Below, in pieces: positions 41,182 through 49,027 of a stretch of 49,027 nucleotides of DNA (position 1 is the stretch's first letter; every line of letters starts with the position of its first letter). A program made the translations under genes and the position numbers. The stretch is from CAZKMM01 sp964553915 (lineage in GTDB: Bacteria > RBG-13-61-14 > DRUE01): positions 1-49,027 of the forward strand of contig CAZKMM010000003.1 of NCBI GenBank assembly GCA_964553915.1, written 5' to 3'. Below the pieces are notes generated by a model. The model was not told the origin of the DNA. It did no database searches and worked only from the letters and a program-made list of their open reading frames with translations.

Positions 41182-42831
41182 CTACGCTCCTTTTTTTGCC
41201 GGAGGCTGTTTGGGAAGCCAGACCTGAAAACTACTGCCTTTGCCCGGCTCGGTCTCTACCTCCACCACTCCGCCCAGCTCTTCCACAATTCTCCAGACCG
41301 TGCTTAATCCCAGGCCGGTTCCTTTTTCTTTGGTGGTGAAAAAGGGCTCAAAAATTCTGGGAAGATGCTCCCTGGGGATTCCTTTGCCGGTATCAGAAAT
41401 CTGGAACCATACTCCAGGTTGATTTTCCCGGAGAAAATTCTTTGCCTGAATTTTCAGCATTCCCTTTCCTTCCATTGCTTCTATAGCATTGTTGACCAGA
41501 TTCCAGAAAACCTGTTCCAGAAGCTGAGGGTCTGAATATAAAATTATATCTGATTCCAGCTCTAAAACCAACTCAATTTCTGGATGATTAATCTCTACCA
41601 GTTTTACCAGGTCCAGGAACAATTTATCCAGTTTAATTTCACTGATGCTTTTTGGTGCCGGACGGGCATAAACGAGAAAATCGGTGATTAAACGATTTAG
41701 CCGTTCCGTTTCGCTTACCACTACTTGCATCAAACGGGCTTCTGAAGTCTGTTCGGGAAATTCCTGCTTTAGAAGCTGAATGGAACCGCTGATGGCAGCA
41801 AGGGGATTACGGATTTCGTGGGCAATGCCTGCCGCGAGTCTTCCCACTACTGCCAGCCGGTCTGCCCTTTTCAGTCTTTCTTCCATTTCTTCTCGCTCGG
41901 TTATATTATTCAGCACCACCAGTTTCCCCAGCTCTTTTCCTGCCGGGGTGCGAAGGGAATGAGAGGAAATTTCCAGGGTTAGTTTCTCTCCCTGGAAACT
42001 GGTAAATTGAATTTTTTCTGCGCCCACATCAGTATGAAGCTCGGGCTCTGTCCAGGGGAAAATTTCCTTTAAAGATTTACCGAGGATTTCATCAGCTTTG
42101 CTTCCCAAGATTTTTTCTGCCACCGGATTATAATAAATTAGCCTGTTCTCCGGGTTAAAGATAAGCAGACCGGAATTAATGGAATGGACAATTGCCTCAT
42201 TTAGGGTTTCTAGGCGGTCTAAGCCAATTATTGCCTGGTCCAGCTCCTCGTGAGTGCGTCTGAGCTGTTCACTTAAATAACTGGAAAGCACCGCAGAGGC
42301 AAAAAAATAACAAAGATAGTAAAAGGATTTTTGCAACAGGATTCCGGTATCAGGAATTTCCTCCGGGAGGAATAAACCGGGGATAAAATGAAATTTGACC
42401 CCAAAAAGCATTAGAGCATAAATTATGCTGGAGCAGGTAGCAGAAAAAAAAGCACCCTTGCGGAACAGTAAAATACTGGCAATGATGATGGCAAGAACAT
42501 AAAGAAAGGTAAAAAAGCTTTCCCAGAGCCCAGTGAGATATACCAGGACACTGACAAAGATTATCTCCCAGCTCGCCTGCAGGTAGCCAAAAAAATGGGT
42601 GTAAGGAATTCGCTGAAGTAAAAGCAGAGAAAACAAAGTAAAAAAATAAGAGAAGCCCACCAGAAAGTATAGAGCAATCAAATTCGGGATAAAAAGAGCT
42701 TTACTTTCCCGGAGAGTAAATCCTACCAGAGAAATAAAGATAATGGAAATAATAATTATGCGGAAAAGCAGGCTCCATTTAAGCCGATTAAGATAATCTT
42801 CTTCTGATTGTGGTTTCCAGCCGGGATTCAT
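41182..42831 (-). CDS. pilS: Membrane sensor histidine kinase, PilS-like
   Basis: The 549-aa kinase has about six membrane helices in the first 190 residues (as in PilS), a PAS domain (about 205-310; HSINSGLLIFNPENRLIYYN), the phosphorylated H338 in IAHEIRNPLAAISG and an ATPase domain with N-box VNNAIEAM and DTGKGIPREH/GTGLGLS. PilS senses pilin in the membrane and controls PilR. It lies 9 nt after pilC and 3 nt before pilR, which supports co-regulation of the pilus. Confidence 0.92.
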   Translation of the reverse strand: MNPGWKPQSEEDYLNRLKWSLLFRIIIISIIFISLVGFTLRESKALFIPNLIALYFLVGFSYFFTLFSLLLLQRIPYTHFFGYLQASWEIIFVSVLVYLTGLWESFFTFLYVLAIIIASILLFRKGAFFSATCSSIIYALMLFGVKFHFIPGLFLPEEIPDTGILLQKSFYYLCYFFASAVLSSYLSEQLRRTHEELDQAIIGLDRLETLNEAIVHSINSGLLIFNPENRLIYYNPVAEKILGSKADEILGKSLKEIFPWTEPELHTDVGAEKIQFTSFQGEKLTLEISSHSLRTPAGKELGKLVVLNNITEREEMEERLKRADRLAVVGRLAAGIAHEIRNPLAAISGSIQLLKQEFPEQTSEARLMQVVVSETERLNRLITDFLVYARPAPKSISEIKLDKLFLDLVKLVEINHPEIELVLELESDIILYSDPQLLEQVFWNLVNNAIEAMEGKGMLKIQAKNFLRENQPGVWFQISDTGKGIPREHLPRIFEPFFTTKEKGTGLGLSTVWRIVEELGGVVEVETEPGKGSSFQVWLPKQPPAKKGA

Positions 42832-42840
42832 TCATCAATT

Positions 42841-44064
42841 TTAGCCGGCGACCACACTTGCCAGTGAGAAGATCGGCAGATACATAGAGATAACCAGTCC
42901 ACCAGCTACCACTGCCAGAAATATCATAATGGCGGGCTCCAGTAAACCGGTAAGGGTTTCCACCGCCTCATCCACCTCCTGTTCATAGAAGTCAGCAATT
43001 TTTTGAAGCATAGCATCTAAGGCTCCGGTCTGCTCTCCTACTCCGATCATCTGCACCACCATTGCCGGAAAGACCTTGCTTTCTTTCAGGGGCTCTGCCA
43101 GAGTTTTTCCCTCACTAATTGCCTGCTTGACCTTTTTCAGCTCTTCTTCCACCACCCGATTGCCAGCAATTCGGGCAACAATGTCCAGTCCGTCCATAAT
43201 CGGAACTCCACTGGAAATCAGGGTGCCCAGGATTCTGGTAAAGCTTGCAACTGCGCTCTTTTTAATCACATCTCCTAAGGCGGGAATCATTAAGTAAAAT
43301 TTATGTAAAAGCATCTGGCTTTCCGGACGCTGATTCATTGCCCACCAGATGCCAAAGATTCCACCCGCTCCGCCAAGAAGATATGCCCAGCCAAATTGTT
43401 TTGCCATAAAGTTAGAGAGGTTAACCACATACTGGGTCATAGCCGGGAGCTGGGCTCCCATATCGTTGAAGAGTTCCGCAAATCTGGGAATCACGAAAAT
43501 CATCAATACCGCCACCACGGCGATTGCCACGACAATAGTAATAACCGGATAAATCATTGCCCCTTTAATCTGTCGTTTCAGGGCTTCTGCTTTTTCAATG
43601 GTGGTAGCTAATCGGTTAAGAACCGTATCTAAAATACCTCCTGCCTCTCCAGCAGCCACCATATTGACATATAAATCGCTGAAAACTTTGGGATGTTTTT
43701 TTAAAGCATCAGCCAGACTGCTTCCTGCTTCCACACTCTCCCGCACAGAGTTTAAAATCTTGCGAAAAGCAGGGTTGGGAGATTCTTTTGCCAGTAAGTC
43801 CAGGCATTGCACCAGAGGAAGCCCGGCATCAATCATTGTTGCAAACTGCCTGGTGAACACCGCCAGGTCTTTGTTAGTTACTCCGGTGCCAAAGGTAATC
43901 TGCATACTCAGGTTTAATCCTTTTTTCTCTTTGATGCTTTCCGGGAACGGAGTGATATTCTGACGCCGAAGCTGACTCACCACCGCATCTGCATTGGGCG
44001 CTTCCATTACCCCTTTAATGGTTTTGCCCGAAGTGGTTCTTCCTTCCCAGGCATATTTCGGCAT
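42841..44064 (-). CDS. pilC: Type IV pilus inner-membrane platform protein PilC
   Basis: The 407-aa protein has the duplicated T2SSF/GspF domain (about 70-193 and 273-395), including FTRQFATMIDAGLPLVQCL and FTRILGTLISSGVPIMDGL. Each half is followed by membrane helices. PilC couples the PilB and PilT motors to the pilin pool. Length is normal. It stands 18 nt after pilT. Confidence 0.96.
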   Translation of the reverse strand: MPKYAWEGRTTSGKTIKGVMEAPNADAVVSQLRRQNITPFPESIKEKKGLNLSMQITFGTGVTNKDLAVFTRQFATMIDAGLPLVQCLDLLAKESPNPAFRKILNSVRESVEAGSSLADALKKHPKVFSDLYVNMVAAGEAGGILDTVLNRLATTIEKAEALKRQIKGAMIYPVITIVVAIAVVAVLMIFVIPRFAELFNDMGAQLPAMTQYVVNLSNFMAKQFGWAYLLGGAGGIFGIWWAMNQRPESQMLLHKFYLMIPALGDVIKKSAVASFTRILGTLISSGVPIMDGLDIVARIAGNRVVEEELKKVKQAISEGKTLAEPLKESKVFPAMVVQMIGVGEQTGALDAMLQKIADFYEQEVDEAVETLTGLLEPAIMIFLAVVAGGLVISMYLPIFSLASVVAG

Positions 44065-44082
44065 ATCCTCTCCCTCCTTTTA

Positions 44083-45186
44083 TTAGCCTCTCTGACGCAC
44101 CGGACCCGAAGGACGAGGTCGTCCTCCGTGTTCAATTAAATTTTTCAGCTCTTCCTGATCCGGGCTAAAGCCCATAGCATCTTCATAAGTAATTAACCTT
44201 CTCAGATAAAGATTTGCCAGGCACTGGTTAAAAGTCTGCATTCCATGAGTTTCCTGTCCTACCTGCATCACGGAATAAATCTGGTGAATTTTATCTTCAC
44301 GAATCAGGTTCCGAATAGCCGGATTAGGAATCATTATTTCCATTGCTAAAACTCGCCCGCTTCCGCTCGCTTTGGGAATCAGGGTCTGACAGAGCACCCC
44401 CTGAAGAACAAAGCTTAACTGTGCCCGTACCTGCGGTTGCTGATAAGAAGGAAAAACATCAATGACCCGGTTGATAGTTTCCACCGTGGAATTGGTATGC
44501 AAAGTGGCAAAAACCAAGTGTCCGGTTTCTGAGATAGTTAGGGCGGCTTCTATGGTTTCCAGGTCCCGCATCTCTCCGATCATCACCACATCCGGGTCCT
44601 GGCGGAGAACATATTTCAGCGCGGTTTTAAAGCTTTTGGTATCCGCTTCTACCTCTCTCTGGTTAACAATACAATTTTTATGCTGATGAAGGTATTCAAT
44701 CGGGTCTTCAATGGTGATAATATGCAGATGTTTTTCCGAATTTATTTTGTCTACCATTGCCGCCAGGGTGGTGCTTTTTCCACTTCCAGTAGGACCGGTG
44801 ACCAGAATCAAACCTCTTGGTTTATCGCAGAGTTTTTGCACCACCGGGGGAATTCCCAGCTCATCAAATCCCCGAATTCGGAAAGGAATTGCCCGAAAAG
44901 CTCCTGCCACCGCACCCCTTTGCATAAAGATATTTGCCCGGAACCGGCTCAAGCCCTTCACTCCAAAGCTCAAATCCAGCTCACTGTTCTCTTCAAATTT
45001 CTGCTTCTGGGTATCTGTCAGAATAGAATAACAGAGCTGTTTGGTTTCCGGAGCAGTTAAAGGAGGACTTTTCAGGGGAACCAGTCTTCCATCAATCCGG
45101 AGCTGAGGCGGGGAGCCAGTGGTAATATGCAGGTCTGTGGCGCCTTTTTCAATCATAACTTTTAAAAGCTGATGTAGGTTAGGCAT
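44083..45186 (-). CDS. pilT: Type IV pilus retraction ATPase
   Basis: PilT powers pilus disassembly, twitching and DNA uptake. The 367-aa hexameric ATPase shows Walker A GPTGSGKS (131-138), the Asp box ITIEDPIEYLH, Walker B QDPDVVMIGEMRD, the His box and the PilT-specific AIRNLIREDKIHQIYSVMQ. The C-terminal tail is basic (GGRPRPSGPVRQRG). It lies 17 nt after pilB. Confidence 0.97.
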   Translation of the reverse strand: MPNLHQLLKVMIEKGATDLHITTGSPPQLRIDGRLVPLKSPPLTAPETKQLCYSILTDTQKQKFEENSELDLSFGVKGLSRFRANIFMQRGAVAGAFRAIPFRIRGFDELGIPPVVQKLCDKPRGLILVTGPTGSGKSTTLAAMVDKINSEKHLHIITIEDPIEYLHQHKNCIVNQREVEADTKSFKTALKYVLRQDPDVVMIGEMRDLETIEAALTISETGHLVFATLHTNSTVETINRVIDVFPSYQQPQVRAQLSFVLQGVLCQTLIPKASGSGRVLAMEIMIPNPAIRNLIREDKIHQIYSVMQVGQETHGMQTFNQCLANLYLRRLITYEDAMGFSPDQEELKNLIEHGGRPRPSGPVRQRG

Positions 45187-45203
45187 TGCTTCTCCTCCTT
45201 AGT

Positions 45204-46901
45204 TTAGAAATCTGCCGCGGTTACCCGCGCCACTTCCTCTGGGGTGGTAACTCCCTGGCGAATTTTTTCTAAACCACTCATTCGCATTGTTTTCATTCCC
45301 AGCCGAATTGCTTCCCGCTTCAGCTCCGCGGCACTAGCCCCATTTAAAATCATATCTTTAAGCTCTTCATAAAGCATCATTACCTCGTAAACCGCAATTC
45401 TTCCTTTATAACCGGTTTCATTGCAGTGATAACATCCTGCCCCTTTATAAACCACGGTATCTTTTGCCAGCTCCGGGTCCATCCCCATATCAATCAGCAC
45501 CTGAGGATTAATATCCACCGGCTCCTTGCATTCCGGACAAGTCTTTCTTACCAGACGCTGTGCCAGAATTAAGTTCACAGAGCTGGCAACCAAGAACGGC
45601 TCCACCCCCATATTCAGCAATCGGTTAATCGTGCTGGGAGCATCATTGGTATGAAGAGTGGATAAAACTAAGTGCCCGGTAAGAGCTGCTTTAACCGCAA
45701 TCTCTGCGGTTTCAAAGTCCCGAATCTCTCCCACCAGAATAATATCCGGGTCCTGCCGAAGGAAGGAACGAAGCGCAGCCGCAAAGTTCAAGCCGATTTC
45801 CTCGTGCATCTGCACCTGATTGATTCCCATCAGATTATATTCCACCGGATCTTCCGCAGTGCAGATATTAACCTCCGGTTTGTTTAATTCGCTCAGAGCG
45901 GAATAAAGAGTGGTGGTTTTTCCACTTCCAGTAGGACCGGTGACCAGCACCATCCCATAGGGTCGGGTAATTGCTTCTTTAAAGAGTTTGAGCTGGTCCT
46001 CATCAAATCCCAGCTTGGTCATATCTAACTGAAGGTTGGATTTATCTAAAAGCCGAAGCACCACCTTTTCTCCGAACAAAGTGGGCACCACCGAGACCCG
46101 GTAGTCCATTTCCCGGTCTTTACCGAGCTTGATTTTTATTCTTCCGTCCTGAGGAAGACGCCGTTCCGCGATGTCCATTCCACTCATAATTTTAATTCTG
46201 CTGATGATGGCATTTTTCATTTTCATCGGGGGCTTGAGCACCTCATAAAGCACCCCATCAATCCGGTATCTTACCCGGAAGGTCTTTTCATAAGGCTCGA
46301 TATGAATATCGCTGGCGTTTTTCTTAATGGCATCAGTTAAAATCAGGTTGACCAGCTTAATGACCGGAGCTTCCTCGCTGGCTTTTTCTAAATCAGTCAG
46401 ATTGACCTCTTCTTCTTCCTCACCCAGCTCAATGTCAATATCTTCTAAATCTCCTAAAACCTCTTCAATATTCTCTCCACCCTGATAATACTGGTCAATC
46501 GCTTCTTTGATAGAATTCTCCGGAGCTACCACCACCTCCACATTGTAGCCGGTTAAGAATTTGATATCGTCCTGAGCAAAAATATTGCTCGGGTCCGCCA
46601 TTGCCACAATCAGAGTGCTTCCTGACCGACTGATCGGTATTGCCATATGCTTTCGGGCAACTTCTTCCGGGATAAGCTTGACCACATCCGGATCAATCTC
46701 AAATTCCTTTAAATTAACCGCAGGAATTCCATACTGCTTGCTTAAAAATTCCGTAAGCTGTTCCTCTTTGATAAAGCCCAGCTTGCACAGGTTTGCCCCT
46801 AGCCTGCCTCCGGTTCGTTTTTGCTCTTCTAAAGCCTTCTGAAGCTGGGCAGGGGTGATTAAATTCTCCCGAACTAAAAGTTCTCCGAGCTTTTCTGCCA
46901 T
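45204..46901 (-). CDS. pilB: Type IV pilus extension ATPase with MshEN c-di-GMP-binding domain
   Basis: The 565-aa ATPase drives pilus assembly. The N-terminal MshEN domain has two consecutive copies of the c-di-GMP-binding pattern: residues 4-27 (K-L-G-x2-L...L20-x3-L24-x2-Q27, Asn at the usual Gly) and residues 33-56 (R33-L-G-x2-L38-x3-G42-x6-L49-x3-L53-x2-Q56, a full match). The motor has Walker A GPTGSGKTTT near residue 322, Walker B DPDIILVGEIRD and the zinc site CPEC...CYHC. It is preceded by its own promoter candidate and by 182 nt of non-coding DNA. Confidence 0.97.
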   Translation of the reverse strand: MAEKLGELLVRENLITPAQLQKALEEQKRTGGRLGANLCKLGFIKEEQLTEFLSKQYGIPAVNLKEFEIDPDVVKLIPEEVARKHMAIPISRSGSTLIVAMADPSNIFAQDDIKFLTGYNVEVVVAPENSIKEAIDQYYQGGENIEEVLGDLEDIDIELGEEEEEVNLTDLEKASEEAPVIKLVNLILTDAIKKNASDIHIEPYEKTFRVRYRIDGVLYEVLKPPMKMKNAIISRIKIMSGMDIAERRLPQDGRIKIKLGKDREMDYRVSVVPTLFGEKVVLRLLDKSNLQLDMTKLGFDEDQLKLFKEAITRPYGMVLVTGPTGSGKTTTLYSALSELNKPEVNICTAEDPVEYNLMGINQVQMHEEIGLNFAAALRSFLRQDPDIILVGEIRDFETAEIAVKAALTGHLVLSTLHTNDAPSTINRLLNMGVEPFLVASSVNLILAQRLVRKTCPECKEPVDINPQVLIDMGMDPELAKDTVVYKGAGCYHCNETGYKGRIAVYEVMMLYEELKDMILNGASAAELKREAIRLGMKTMRMSGLEKIRQGVTTPEEVARVTAADF

Positions 46902-46934
46902 TATTTAGCCCCTTGCTTCTATTATTCTAATTTT

Positions 46935-46963
46935 ATGTTATGTGAGAGCCAGAGCAATGTCAA
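46935..46963 (-). promoter_or_regulatory. Promoter of the pilB operon
   Basis: TTGACA (46958-46963) and TAACAT (46935-46940) on the minus strand, 17 nt apart, lie 34 nt before pilB. The -10 is a 4/6 match. Confidence 0.5.
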
Positions 46964-47083
46964 GCACTTTATTTTTCTCAGCTTAATCCTCCCCCCTTTA
47001 AATTCCCTTTATTTTGATGCCGGAAAAATTCCGGGCGATTCAATCCCTTCTTTTTGATTATCGGAGGAAAGAAGAAAAAATCA

Positions 47084-48160
47084 TCAATTTTCGTCTAGTT
47101 CTCCCAGCAGGTCTTCAATTTCTTTATCTTCTTGGGTGGGAGCTGGTTCTTCTTTAGCGGGAGCAGGCTCGCTTTCTGCTTTTTCCTCTGGTTTTTCCGG
47201 CTCCAGCTCCACAGTTTCTTCTGCTTTTTCTTCCTTTTTTAAACCCGCCCGTGCCATTGCCTGCTCCAGCTCCAGCTCGGTGGATTCTTCCGGAGGCTCA
47301 ACCTCTGGCAGGGATTTCCGGGTAGAAGAAATTTCCTTTGGGGGGCTTTTTAAAGATAATCCCAGGTCAGTGGCAATAATCTTAACTAAATTTTCATCTA
47401 TGGTTTTTTGTTTAAGCAAATATCCTTCAAACAGGCAATTATCACAAATGGTGTTAATTAACCGGGGAATTCCCCGGGAGTAGATATGAATCAGGTCTAT
47501 GGCTTCTTTATTGAAAAGGTGGCTTTTCGCTCCTGCCATCCGAAGCCGATGATTGATATAACCCTCGGTGGATTCCCGATTAAAACTCTCCAGCCGGCAC
47601 TTGACCGCAATTCGCTGTGCCAGAGGCTCATCTAAATGCAAATGTTCCTCCAGTTCTGGCAGTCCAAAAAAGACAAAGGTAATTAACTTGCCCTCCATCT
47701 CCAGATTCAGCAGTCCCCGGAACTCTTCCATAATCTCTCTGCTTCTCAGCATCTGGGCTTCATCAACTAAGACCACTGCCTTTTTCCCTTTTTCATATAA
47801 CTCAATCAGGCGGTTATAAAGTTGATTTAAAAGTTTAAGCTTTTCTGGAGCCGGGTTTTCTATTCCGAGCTGGCGGGCAATCCGGTTCAAAAGCCAGTCC
47901 GCAGTAATCTGGGAATGAATGATGACCAGAAGGGCAGACTCATATTCTTCTTCTGGAAGGTTGTCCAGCATCCTTCGGGCTAAAATGGTTTTTCCGGTCC
48001 CAATCTCCCCCAGTAAAACCGCCAGCCCCTTCATTGTATCCACCGCATACATCAGCCTCAGTATTGCCCGGGAATGCTGGGGACTGTTATAGAAAAATTT
48101 TAAATTCGGTGCCTGACTAAAAGGTTCTTCTTCCAGCCCGTAAAATTCAAGGTAATCCAT
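47084..48160 (-). CDS. ExeA/MshM-like AAA+ ATPase
   Basis: The 358-aa protein begins YLEFYGLEEEPFSQAPNLKF, the usual start of GspA/ExeA/MshM ATPases. It has Walker A GEIGTGKT (51-58), Walker B AVVLVDEAQ and the C-terminal RGIPRLINTICDNCL helix. In type II secretion and MSHA pili such proteins help place the secretin in peptidoglycan. Here the peptidoglycan-binding domain is replaced by an acidic, Glu/Pro-rich tail (about 270-358). It stands between a TPR protein and pilB and is probably part of the pilus machinery. Confidence 0.9.
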   Translation of the reverse strand: MDYLEFYGLEEEPFSQAPNLKFFYNSPQHSRAILRLMYAVDTMKGLAVLLGEIGTGKTILARRMLDNLPEEEYESALLVIIHSQITADWLLNRIARQLGIENPAPEKLKLLNQLYNRLIELYEKGKKAVVLVDEAQMLRSREIMEEFRGLLNLEMEGKLITFVFFGLPELEEHLHLDEPLAQRIAVKCRLESFNRESTEGYINHRLRMAGAKSHLFNKEAIDLIHIYSRGIPRLINTICDNCLFEGYLLKQKTIDENLVKIIATDLGLSLKSPPKEISSTRKSLPEVEPPEESTELELEQAMARAGLKKEEKAEETVELEPEKPEEKAESEPAPAKEEPAPTQEDKEIEDLLGELDEN

Positions 48161-48174
48161 CTCTCACCTCCGGC

Positions 48175-49027
48175 TCAGACATAACCAATCTTTTTTCCCT
48201 TCTTCTTTTTCTTCTCCTCTTCCTTTTCCGGTTCTGCTTCTGATTGGGGCTCTTCCAGAGCAGCACTTTCCCAGCTTACCTCCTCCCTGCTGGGAGCAGA
48301 AGGCTCGGGCGCAGGAGCTCCTTTAAGTCGGTCCTGGAGCTTTTGAATCTGAGTTTCTACATCTCTGAACCCCGGCTCCAGGTTCTGGCATTTTTCAAAC
48401 ATTTTCAAGCCTCTCGGAAGGTCTCCCAGACCAGTCCAGGATTGAGCCAGCTCATAGAAAAAAGCAGCCTTTTCCGCATTGCTCACTCCCGGAGCGCCAA
48501 GCCCCTTCTCAAATTCCTCGATCGCCTTTTCATATTTACCCCGCTCCGCATAGCAAAGCCCAACCATCAAATAACAATCTGCCGGGCTATAACCGGCCTG
48601 GCGAGCCTTTTCAAATTCCTGAATCGCATCGTCATAAAGCCCCATTTCCTTATAGGCAATCCCCAGGTCATAATGGGTGGAGGCATCTTCATCACTAACC
48701 ACCTTGCTCACCCCTTCTTTAAACTGCTTGAACATATCTTCAAAGCTGTATTTTTCTGCGGTAGAAAGCCCCTCTACCTGAGGTGCAGGCTCAAAATCCT
48801 CCTTCTCCAGCTCTGCCGCAAGGTCAAAAAGCCCTTCTTCCTCCGAAGAGAAAAATTCTGCTTCCGGTCCAGAGGGTGGCGGAGGCGGAGAAACTTCTGG
48901 TTCAGAAATTACCTGCTCCTCAGCCGGGGAAGATGGGGGAGCAGGAGGCTCTGGCTCCAGAGCAGTGGGTGGTTCTGGTTGGGGCGAGACTGCAGGAGGC
49001 TCCGGCTCCAGAGCAGGTACCTGCTCG
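48175..49027 (-). CDS. TPR protein with Pro/Glu-rich linker (N-terminus outside window)
   Basis: The frame is open from the stop at 48175 to the window edge, so the gene starts beyond it. The visible part begins with a low-complexity Pro/Glu/Ala linker containing a repeated LEPEPPA, then an acidic stretch, then about four TPRs (STHYDLGIAYKEMGLYDDAI, YLMVGLCYAERGKYEKAIEE) and a Lys-rich tail. An internal ATG at 48735 is not the true start because coding composition continues well upstream. It precedes the ExeA-like gene by 14 nt and is probably a pilus or secretion accessory protein. Confidence 0.85.
   Translation of the reverse strand, partial: EQVPALEPEPPAVSPQPEPPTALEPEPPAPPSSPAEEQVISEPEVSPPPPPSGPEAEFFSSEEEGLFDLAAELEKEDFEPAPQVEGLSTAEKYSFEDMFKQFKEGVSKVVSDEDASTHYDLGIAYKEMGLYDDAIQEFEKARQAGYSPADCYLMVGLCYAERGKYEKAIEEFEKGLGAPGVSNAEKAAFFYELAQSWTGLGDLPRGLKMFEKCQNLEPGFRDVETQIQKLQDRLKGAPAPEPSAPSREEVSWESAALEEPQSEAEPEKEEEKKKKKGKKIGYV
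48941..49016. repeat. Direct repeat in the TPR protein linker
   Basis: A 25-nt unit at 48941-48965 recurs at 48992-49016 with one change; both encode ALEPEPPA-like linker. Low-complexity coding repeat. Confidence 0.8.

Noticed and set aside
47020..47034. CCGGAA-AAA-TTCCGG hairpin behind the ExeA-like gene
   Set aside because: No T-run follows on either strand, so there is no support for a terminator; function unknown.
1..49027. CRISPR arrays, insertion sequences, integrases, prophage genes
   Set aside because: No regularly spaced repeats, transposase or integrase motifs, or phage structural genes were found.

Overview
This window looks like a draft-genome scaffold from an uncultivated or little-studied Gram-negative bacterium. 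The gene content is chromosomal: lipoproteins, a TolC/HlyD/RND efflux pump, an AMIN-type amidase and a PilB-T-C-S-R type IV pilus block point to a diderm cell. The pil gene order, the two B12-binding radical SAM proteins and the extra short DnaK with a J-TPR partner recall Acidobacteriota/Aminicenantes- and deltaproteobacteria-like lineages, but the sequence alone does not fix the phylum. A run of exactly 100 N at 37189-37288 is an assembly gap inside a gene. No CRISPR array, IS element, integrase or rRNA was seen.

Layout. 1-6416 (+): the tail of an unidentified gene, comM, then a B12-radical SAM / fructose-6-phosphate aldolase-like / tRNA-dihydrouridine synthase operon ending in a long stem-loop, then lpdA. 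6417-9485 (-): an AT-rich accessory segment. It holds a Tlde1/DUF2778-like peptidoglycan-targeting domain protein, two small exported proteins, an orphan catalytic tip of the same family and a 55-nt relict of the N-terminal module, next to a C39-like lipoprotein. 9482-14252 (-): two tRNA-Ser genes, glnE, ilvE and pyrE. 14376-16971 (+): LysM protein, CDP-alcohol phosphatidyltransferase, second B12-radical SAM protein. 16953-18812 (-): TPR lipoprotein, larE and a small Cys-rich protein whose promoter carries a perfect FNR-type box. 19042-25257 (+): tetR-tolC-hlyD-RND efflux operon with a candidate operator in its promoter and a strong terminator. 25326-30429 (-): exported GH36 protein, glycerol kinase and a sulfatase-superfamily lipoprotein. 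30524-31000 (+): trmO-like gene. 31008-36496 (-): short dnaK, J-TPR protein, exported unknown, TPR-AMIN-amidase and MurU-like nucleotidyltransferase. 36644-38804 (+): GT-C type membrane protein (gapped) and a glycerophosphodiesterase. 38826-49027 (-): TPR protein, ExeA/MshM-like ATPase, pilB, pilT, pilC, pilS, pilR and a class IV aminotransferase.

Most genes sit in tight operons with ATGA overlaps or gaps of a few bases. Several intergenic regions carry TTGACA-like -35 boxes followed, usually 17 nt later, by a -10-like hexamer, so a conventional housekeeping sigma factor is probably at work.

The most unusual part is 6451-9039. Two copies of a coding repeat in direct orientation bracket a 2.3-kb AT-rich segment that contains a putative murein-acting enzyme, an orphan copy of its catalytic tip and two small membrane-targeted or secreted proteins. 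This resembles a decaying, recombining effector/immunity (polymorphic-toxin-like) locus, but that reading is inference.
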